From: Vibrio sp. JC009
Lineage (GTDB): Bacteria; Pseudomonadota; Gammaproteobacteria; Enterobacterales; Vibrionaceae
DNA: 64,000 nt
Assembly: GCF_029016485.1 (NCBI RefSeq)
Contig: NZ_CP092107.1
Coordinates: 868,001 to 932,000, forward strand
Direction: 5' to 3'
Below are positions 58,135 to 64,000 of this stretch, one piece after another. The position numbers and the translations under genes are program-made. A model generated the notes under the pieces. That model was not told the DNA's origin. It did not search any database and saw nothing but the letters and a program-made list of their open reading frames with translations. Each line of letters begins with the position of its first letter. Positions within the stretch are counted from its first letter, which is position 1.

Positions 58135-58902
58135 CTAATCAGCAATAATAACCTCCACACCGTGAGCCACAAGCGCATCGACATAGTGTTGAGAGATACC
58201 ACTATCGGTGATCAGTACATCAATATCTTCAAGAGTCGCGATAATGCAGAAACTCTTACGGTCAAGCTTGGAAGAGTCACAGACCGCGATAATTGTTTTC
58301 GCCACTTTACACATGGCACGGTTAACCAAGGCTTCTCCTTTATGCGGGGTCGTGATCCCCAGATCCATGTCGAAGCCATCAACACCAAGGAACAGTTTAT
58401 CAAAGCGATACTTAGCAAGTTGTTCCTCAGCATTTTCACCATGTAGTGAGAAAGCATTTTTCCGCACAGTCCCACCGGTGATCATTACCTCTATGTTTTC
58501 ATAGCTGGTTAAACGGTAAGCTATATTGAGTGCATTAGTCATAACCACCAGAGCTTTATCTGATGGAAGTTGCTGAGCTATCTTGTCTGTCGTTGAGCCT
58601 GAATCCAGAATGATAGAATCGCCATCCTGAATAAGATCGACAGCCTTCTTTGCTATCTGGGATTTAAGATCAGCCTGAAGCAGCCCTTTTTCTTTCAGTG
58701 AACGGTCAAACGCAAAATGTTTGTTAATCGTCGCTCCACCGTAACAGCGTACAATGCAACCCCGCTTTTCCAGAACATTCAGATCATTACGAACAGTAAC
58801 ACTGGATACCTGATACTTACGGGCAAAATCTTCAACGTAACCAATACCATTTTCCTGAATATGTGTAAGTATCTCTTCACGGCGCTGTGTAGTTATTGTC
58901 AT
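58135..58902 (-). CDS. second AgaR-like DeoR-family regulator
   Basis: A 255-residue DeoR repressor clearly paralogous to the agaR product: SSVTVRNDLNVLEKRGCIV, RCYGGATINKHFAFDRS, IILDSGSTTDKIAQQL, VMTNALNIAYRL, DKLFLGVDGFDMDLGITTP. It has its own terminator, so it is a separate unit ahead of agaR. It may tune the aga operon together with AgaR, or control another amino sugar pathway, or the divergent uhpT gene 258 bases away. The effector is unknown. Confidence 0.9.
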   Translation of the reverse strand: MTITTQRREEILTHIQENGIGYVEDFARKYQVSSVTVRNDLNVLEKRGCIVRCYGGATINKHFAFDRSLKEKGLLQADLKSQIAKKAVDLIQDGDSIILDSGSTTDKIAQQLPSDKALVVMTNALNIAYRLTSYENIEVMITGGTVRKNAFSLHGENAEEQLAKYRFDKLFLGVDGFDMDLGITTPHKGEALVNRAMCKVAKTIIAVCDSSKLDRKSFCIIATLEDIDVLITDSGISQHYVDALVAHGVEVIIAD

Positions 58903-59160
58903 GGCTTATCAATTCGCTTACAAACGTATATCCCATTATTTTTTACTTTCTTGAAAAGAATGCAAGATCTAGCGTCTAGGTTTTGCCCGAAACTTCATTA
59001 ATACTATGTTCTGACCAATATGTGATCCAGCACATGTTTATTTCTCCACTCCAGCAAAACTTAGACTATTTCTTAGTTAAGTTAAGTTTCCGTCTCATGC
59101 GCTCCACCTCGTAGCCTTCTTATAATTCAGCTCATAAACTGACCCCAATGAGGAAATATC

Positions 59161-60555
59161 ATGCTGAAGATGCTCGAGCAGGTGCGTCGTCCTACTCTGG
59201 ACATACCTGTTGAAGAACGAAAAAAAATGTGGTTTAAGCCATTTATGCAATCTTATCTGGTTGTATTTATTGGTTACCTGACCATGTACCTAATCCGTAA
59301 AAACTTTAACGTTGCCCAAAACGATATGGTTTCAACTTATGGTCTGAGTATGACCGAGTTGGGTATGATCGGTCTGGGTTTCTCTATTACTTATGGTATT
59401 GGTAAAACGGTGGTTTCCTATTATGCGGATGGGAAAAATACCAAGCAGTTCTTGCCATTCATGCTAATCCTTTCAGCCATCTGTATGATTGGTTTTGGTG
59501 TCAGCATGGGTGCATCAAGTACCAGTCTGTTTATGATGGTCGCTTTTTACGGTCTGAGTGGTTTCTTCCAGAGTACTGGCGGACCTTCAAGTTACTCCAC
59601 TATTACAAAATGGACACCACGTAACAAACGAGGCACATACCTGGGTATGTGGAACATGTCGCACAACGTAGGTGGTGCGGGTGCTGCTGGTGTTGCTCTG
59701 TTTGGTGCGAACTTCTTCTTTGACGGCCACGTTCTTGGTATGTTTATTTTCCCGTCGATTATTGCCCTGGTAGTTGGCTTCTTTGGCCTGCGATATGGTA
59801 GTGACTCACCTGAAGCCTATGGTCTTGGTTCTGCTGAAGAACTCTTTGGTGAAGAAACCAGTGAAGAGGATATGATCGCTGAAGAAAATCAGATGACCAA
59901 ACGTGAAATTTTCATGGAATATATCCTGAAAAACAAAGTAATCTGGTTGCTGTGTTTTGCCAACATCTTCCTTTACATCGTTCGTATTGGTATCGATCAG
60001 TGGTCTACAGTATACGCTTATCAGGAACTTGGCTTCTCAAAAGAAGCCGCTATTTCCGGCTTCACTCTGTTTGAAGTAGGTGCGCTGGTTGGCACACTAA
60101 TGTGGGGTTACTTATCTGATCTCGCGAATGGCCGCCGTGCATTGGTTGCTTGTGTATCACTGACGATGATTGTTTTCTGTCTTGAGTTTTACCAACACGC
60201 CACCAGTGAGTTTATGTACCTTGCATCTTTGTTTGTACTGGGCTTCTTAGTGTTTGGTCCTCAGCTACTGATTGGTGTTGCGGCAGTTGGCTTTGTACCT
60301 AAGAAAGCAATCAGTGTTGCTGACGGTATTAAAGGGACATTTGCCTACTTAATCGGTGATAGCTTTGCTAAACTTGGTCTGGGTATGATTGCTGATGGCA
60401 CACCTATTTTTGGACTGACTGGTTGGAAAGGAACTTTCGTTGCTCTGGATACCGCTGCTGTTATCTGTATAGGGTTACTTGTCTTTGTAGCGATTGCTGA
60501 AGAGAAGAAAATACGCAGGGAAAAACGGCTTCAACTGGCATCCGACAATGCGTAA
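59161..60555 (+). CDS. uhpT: hexose-6-phosphate:phosphate antiporter UhpT
   Basis: A 464-residue organophosphate:phosphate antiporter almost collinear with E. coli Uhp[84 protein letters not shown]. It imports glucose-6-P and related sugar phosphates in exchange for phosphate. It ends in a strong terminator before uhpA. In E. coli the order is uhpABCT; here uhpT comes first. Confidence 0.96.
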   Translation: MLKMLEQVRRPTLDIPVEERKKMWFKPFMQSYLVVFIGYLTMYLIRKNFNVAQNDMVSTYGLSMTELGMIGLGFSITYGIGKTVVSYYADGKNTKQFLPFMLILSAICMIGFGVSMGASSTSLFMMVAFYGLSGFFQSTGGPSSYSTITKWTPRNKRGTYLGMWNMSHNVGGAGAAGVALFGANFFFDGHVLGMFIFPSIIALVVGFFGLRYGSDSPEAYGLGSAEELFGEETSEEDMIAEENQMTKREIFMEYILKNKVIWLLCFANIFLYIVRIGIDQWSTVYAYQELGFSKEAAISGFTLFEVGALVGTLMWGYLSDLANGRRALVACVSLTMIVFCLEFYQHATSEFMYLASLFVLGFLVFGPQLLIGVAAVGFVPKKAISVADGIKGTFAYLIGDSFAKLGLGMIADGTPIFGLTGWKGTFVALDTAAVICIGLLVFVAIAEEKKIRREKRLQLASDNA

Positions 60556-60580
60556 TCACTTAACAACTAAATAATTTTTA

Positions 60581-60623
60581 CCCGAATACTGGTCATGCCA
60601 TGTATTCGGGTTTTGTCGTTTTT
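60581..60623 (+). terminator. terminator of uhpT
   Basis: A perfect 9-bp stem (CCCGAATAC 60581-60589, GTATTCGGG 60602-60610) followed by TTTTGTCGTTTTT. It makes uhpT independent of uhpABC. Confidence 0.92.
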
Positions 60624-60671
60624 ATCTGACCCTATGTTTCTGTTTATTCTTAAATCGTTTGGGCTTTCACT

Positions 60672-61280
60672 ATGATCAACGTAGCACTTGTAGATGACCA
60701 TACTATCGTTCGTTCCGGCTTTGCGCAGTTGCTTTCACTGGAAGATGATATTCAAGTTGTAGGTCAGTTTGATTCTGCCGCTGAAGCGCGAAAAAAACTG
60801 CCTGGTATTCAGGCTCATGTCTGCATTCTTGATATTTCAATGCCAGACGAAAGCGGGTTAAGTTTACTGGCGGATCTCCCTTCAGGACTGGCTTGCGTAA
60901 TGCTAAGTGTTCATGATTCAGCCACTATGGTAGAAAATGCACTCAATGCCGGAGCAAAAGGGTATTTAAGTAAACGTTGCAGTCCGGAAGAACTCATTCA
61001 GGCAGTGCGCACGGCTTATTCCGGAGGCTGCTATCTCACGCCCGCTATCGCACTTAATCTGGCTTCAGCCAGTCGTGCAACCAGCTCACTGGAAAGCCTG
61101 ACCAAAAGAGAACGCCAAATAGGGGAATTGCTCGCCAAAGGAATGGAGGTCAGAGCCATAGCGGACCAGTTAAATCTAAGTCCAAAAACGGTTCATGTTC
61201 ACAGAGCGAACGCTATGGAAAAACTTGGCGTGACCAATAATGTCGCACTTGCCCGTTTTTTTGAGTCTGATGTGATATAA
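60672..61280 (+). CDS. uhpA: response regulator UhpA
   Basis: A 202-residue NarL/LuxR-type response regulator matching E. coli Uhp[19 protein letters not shown], phospho-Asp in [30 protein letters not shown], and a C-terminal helix-turn-helix [34 protein letters not shown]. When phosphorylated by UhpB it activates uhpT. uhpB starts 9 bases downstream. Confidence 0.95.
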   Translation: MINVALVDDHTIVRSGFAQLLSLEDDIQVVGQFDSAAEARKKLPGIQAHVCILDISMPDESGLSLLADLPSGLACVMLSVHDSATMVENALNAGAKGYLSKRCSPEELIQAVRTAYSGGCYLTPAIALNLASASRATSSLESLTKRERQIGELLAKGMEVRAIADQLNLSPKTVHVHRANAMEKLGVTNNVALARFFESDVI

Positions 61281-61289
61281 GCGGCCTTT

Positions 61290-62822
61290 ATGCGAAACTC
61301 TCCGATACTCAGCCTGAGTATATTCCTTGGCATGTCTTGCAGCTGGTTCTGCCTGTGGGTCATTTCGTACCATTTCGTATTGGATGCCGAGCTGGCAATT
61401 CTTTTTTTCCCATTTGCTTTACGTCTGGGGAGTTGTCTGCATATATCCCGGACATACTGGCCGGCAGTCTACCTTTCTGAATGGCTGCTCACGATATCTC
61501 TTGCACTTCTGATGGAGCAGCCCCAATGGTTCTCAGTTCTTGGGGCCAGCATGGCAAGCTACCCTTTTCTCTGGATGATAAAACCACATTACTATGGCGA
61601 ACAATGGCGTAAGTTGATGTTTATGGGAGCATGTATCCTGATGCAAACCCTTATCAACATATTACTTGTTGATTTGTCATACTCTATGTTGCTGACTGTC
61701 AGTTTGGTGAGCATCACCGGAGGGCTGATGCTGGTCCCTTTCTGTTATTTGCTCAGAAGTTACCTTTTTAATACCAACTGGGCTCCGCTCACTGCAAGTT
61801 CAATTTCGAGTTCTACACATCTGCGCTATCAGCATATAGCACTTTATGCTGTCCTGTTCGCCGCCAGCATTGCAGTGCAGATCGGTTTGCCCAGTGATAT
61901 GCGTAGTTTTGCTCCATTCTGTCTTGCTATACCAATTGTACTGCTTGCCTATCGTTACGGATGGCAGGGCGCATTGATAGGGACTCTACTCAACAGTGTG
62001 GTTCTTATAGCGGCACGGGGTAGCATATCTCAGTTGGAGATCACCGACTTACTGTTATCTCTTAGTGCTCAGAGCCTGACGGGTATCATCCTGGGCGTAG
62101 GTGTACAAAAACAGCGTGACCTCAATGAACAGCTACGAAAAGAGTTAAGCAGAAATCAGAACCTGTCAACTCAGCTGGTTAAAGCGGAAGAGTCAGTACG
62201 CCGTGAAATCGCGCGAGAATTACATGATGAGATTGGTCAGAACATTACTGCGATTCGCACTCAGGCTAACATCATCAAAAGAGTCAATAATGTATCGGCA
62301 AGCGAGCAGTGCGCTTCTACTATCGAAAAACTATCTTTAAATGTCTACGACACAACCAAAGGACTATTGAGCCGGTTACGCCCTAAGATTCTTGATGACT
62401 TAGGTATTAAATGTGCGTTAAAGCAGCTGGTCTCTGATCTGGAGTGCGAGGCAAATGGAATCGAGGTTAGTATCCATCTATCTGAAGATCCCACATCCGG
62501 TAATAAGCTTGCTGACCTGAGTGACACGCTAAATATCACTATCTATCGTATTTGTCAGGAGTCCCTGAACAATACCGTTAAATATGCCCAGGCATCGAAT
62601 GTTACGGTGAACATTCATCTTTCAGATAAAATAAGGATTGTAATCGCAGACAACGGAATTGGAATCGATGCCAAAGATACCTTTCAGGGTTTTGGCTTAA
62701 AAGGAATGAAGGAAAGGGTGCAAGCATTGGGGGGAACCCTGCACATCCGCTCCTGTCTGCACAATGCGAATCCTCAACACAAGCATGGCACAAAAATTAG
62801 TGCCGAACTCCCGTTAATATAA
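61290..62822 (+). CDS. uhpB: sensor histidine kinase UhpB
   Basis: A 510-residue histidine kinase: about eight membrane helices (MASE1-like, residues 1-270), a coiled linker, a HisKA_3 domain with phospho-His in REIARELHDEIGQNITAIRT, and an ATPase domain (NTVKYAQASNVTV, IADNGIG, GFGLKGMKERVQALGG). With UhpC it senses external glucose-6-P and phosphorylates UhpA. The operon is uhpA-uhpB-uhpC with short gaps. Confidence 0.94.
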   Translation: MRNSPILSLSIFLGMSCSWFCLWVISYHFVLDAELAILFFPFALRLGSCLHISRTYWPAVYLSEWLLTISLALLMEQPQWFSVLGASMASYPFLWMIKPHYYGEQWRKLMFMGACILMQTLINILLVDLSYSMLLTVSLVSITGGLMLVPFCYLLRSYLFNTNWAPLTASSISSSTHLRYQHIALYAVLFAASIAVQIGLPSDMRSFAPFCLAIPIVLLAYRYGWQGALIGTLLNSVVLIAARGSISQLEITDLLLSLSAQSLTGIILGVGVQKQRDLNEQLRKELSRNQNLSTQLVKAEESVRREIARELHDEIGQNITAIRTQANIIKRVNNVSASEQCASTIEKLSLNVYDTTKGLLSRLRPKILDDLGIKCALKQLVSDLECEANGIEVSIHLSEDPTSGNKLADLSDTLNITIYRICQESLNNTVKYAQASNVTVNIHLSDKIRIVIADNGIGIDAKDTFQGFGLKGMKERVQALGGTLHIRSCLHNANPQHKHGTKISAELPLI

Positions 62823-62834
62823 GTACCCTGCCCT

Positions 62835-64000
62835 ATGTTTGGAATATTAAAAATCCCGTCAGAATCCAGCCATGAAAGAATCCCTGCAGATCAGGTGGAT
62901 GACTGCTACAAACACTGGCGTATACATATTATGTTTACTATGTATATCGGTTACGCGGCATTCTATCTGACCCGAAAGAACCTGAACTATGTCATGCCGG
63001 TAATGATCAGTGATCTGGGATTAGATAAGTCTGACATAGGTATGATGGGGACCTTATTCTACATTTGTTACGGCTTATCCAAATTCGTGTCAGGCATGAT
63101 GTCAGACAAGTCCCGTCCCCGGTATTTTATGGGTATAGGATTAATTATTACCGGGATCGTTAACATCCTATTTGGCTTTTCCAGCTCTATTGTTATGTTG
63201 ACCTTTTTGTGGATATTAAATGCTTGGTTTCAGGGATGGGGCTGGCCTGCCTGCTCTAAATTGCTGACAAGCTGGTACTCCCAGTCAGAACGGGGGCGCT
63301 GGTGGGGAGTGTGGAACACCGCGCACAATGTCGGCGGCGCTATGATCCCGCTTCTTGTTAGCTACCTGACGCTGCACTATAGCTGGCGCTACGGATTTAT
63401 TGTTCCCGGATGTATTGGGGTGGCTGTTGGTCTGTTTCTTTGCTTTTATCTCAAAGATACTCCTAAGTTTATGGGACTTCCCAGTGTTGGTTCCTGGCGG
63501 AATGACAGTCTGGAAAAGACCAACGAGAACCTGGATCCAGGAATGTCCTATGGCAATATCTTGAAAAAGTATGTTATTCGAAACAAGTTTATCTGGTTAC
63601 TCGCTTTCAGTTACGCCCTGGTTTATTTTGTCAGAACATCCATAAATGACTGGGGTAATTTATACCTTACGGAAATGCACGGTTTTGACCTAATCACGGC
63701 AAACTCGGCTATCTCATTGTTTGAAATCGGCGGCATCTGCGGATCTCTTGTTGCAGGTTGGGGCTCTGACCGTCTGTTTGGCGGAAACCGGAGTCCAATG
63801 AATTTGTTGTTCTCTATTGGCATTTTCATGTCTGTAGCAGCCTTATGGTTAATGCCGATGGCGAGTTTTGTAGTGCAGGCTGCCGGGCTATTTACTATCG
63901 GATTTTTTGTATTCGGCCCCCAAATGCTAATTGGTATGACCGCAGCAGAATGTTCACATAAAAGCTCTGTCGGAGCGGCAACCGGGTTTGTTGGCATATT
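62835..64000 (+). CDS. uhpC: glucose-6-phosphate sensor UhpC, 3' end outside window
   Basis: The frame opens with ATG at 62835, 12 bases after the uhpB stop, and is still open at the window end (388 codons). It is a UhpT-related MFS protein: HWRIHIMFTMYIGYAAFYLTR, GRWWGVWNTAHNVGG, FVRTSINDWGNLYLTEMHG, FGPQMLIGMTAAECSHK. UhpC is the transporter-like receptor that detects external glucose-6-P and signals through UhpB. It is missing about 50 C-terminal residues compared with the usual 440. Confidence 0.93.
   Translation, partial: MFGILKIPSESSHERIPADQVDDCYKHWRIHIMFTMYIGYAAFYLTRKNLNYVMPVMISDLGLDKSDIGMMGTLFYICYGLSKFVSGMMSDKSRPRYFMGIGLIITGIVNILFGFSSSIVMLTFLWILNAWFQGWGWPACSKLLTSWYSQSERGRWWGVWNTAHNVGGAMIPLLVSYLTLHYSWRYGFIVPGCIGVAVGLFLCFYLKDTPKFMGLPSVGSWRNDSLEKTNENLDPGMSYGNILKKYVIRNKFIWLLAFSYALVYFVRTSINDWGNLYLTEMHGFDLITANSAISLFEIGGICGSLVAGWGSDRLFGGNRSPMNLLFSIGIFMSVAALWLMPMASFVVQAAGLFTIGFFVFGPQMLIGMTAAECSHKSSVGAATGFVGI

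Overview
The window looks like part of a Vibrionaceae genome, possibly the accessory-rich second chromosome. Pointers are an NspS/MbaA-type polyamine/c-di-GMP pair, a Vibrio-type nan locus (RpiR-type NanR, TRAP SiaPQM, a NanA of the V. cholerae type), a LamB-MalM pair under MalT-like boxes, and a moderate GC content. No rRNA, tRNA, CRISPR array, transposase or phage gene was seen. Family assignments come from recognising protein sequences by eye; no database search was run.

Layout. 1-7.1 kb: 3' part of a diguanylate cyclase, an RsgA-type GTPase, the Ser/Thr symporter SstT, a Sel1-repeat protein and a large lipoprotein. 7.3-12.6 kb: a palindromic mobile-type repeat, then malM and lamB divergent from a GlgX-type debranching enzyme across a region with four MalT-like boxes. 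12.6-14.2 kb: a second, collapsed copy of the repeat, an SDR, and an endonuclease III-like gene broken by an internal deletion. 14.2-19.5 kb: a c-di-GMP block (HD-GYP response regulator, NspS-like binding protein, MbaA-like GGDEF-EAL protein). 19.8-25.1 kb: a TSUP permease, a LysR regulator, an OFA-type MFS carrier, a small membrane protein and a Bcr/CflA-type carrier.

25.1-47.4 kb holds two separate nonulosonate (sialic acid-type) loci side by side. Locus A (25.1-37.8 kb) has NanQ, TRAP SiaPQM, a Mak-type ROK kinase, an E. coli-type NanA, a GntR-type NanR and a tripartite tricarboxylate transporter (TctABC). Divergent from it are a chemoreceptor and ManA. Locus B (38.2-47.4 kb) has NagA, NanK, NanE, a second SiaPQM, a V. 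cholerae-type NanA, an RpiR-type NanR and the mutarotase NanM. Locus B is a standard Neu5Ac pathway. Locus A has no NanE or NagA but has a mannokinase-like ROK protein and mannose-6-phosphate isomerase, and its SiaP lacks several residues that contact Neu5Ac in known SiaP proteins. I infer that locus A handles a different nonulosonate, most simply KDN, cleaved to pyruvate and mannose and then converted through mannose-6-P to fructose-6-P. This is the most interesting hypothesis in the window.

47.4-64 kb: an MFS carrier and a small periplasmic binding protein, a complete N-acetylgalactosamine PTS operon (agaR-kbaZ-agaS-agaVWEF-agaA-kbaY) with a second AgaR-like regulator, and a hexose-phosphate uptake locus (uhpT, uhpA, uhpB and the start of uhpC, cut by the window end). 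Taken together, the right half reads as a host-glycan or mucin sugar utilisation island.
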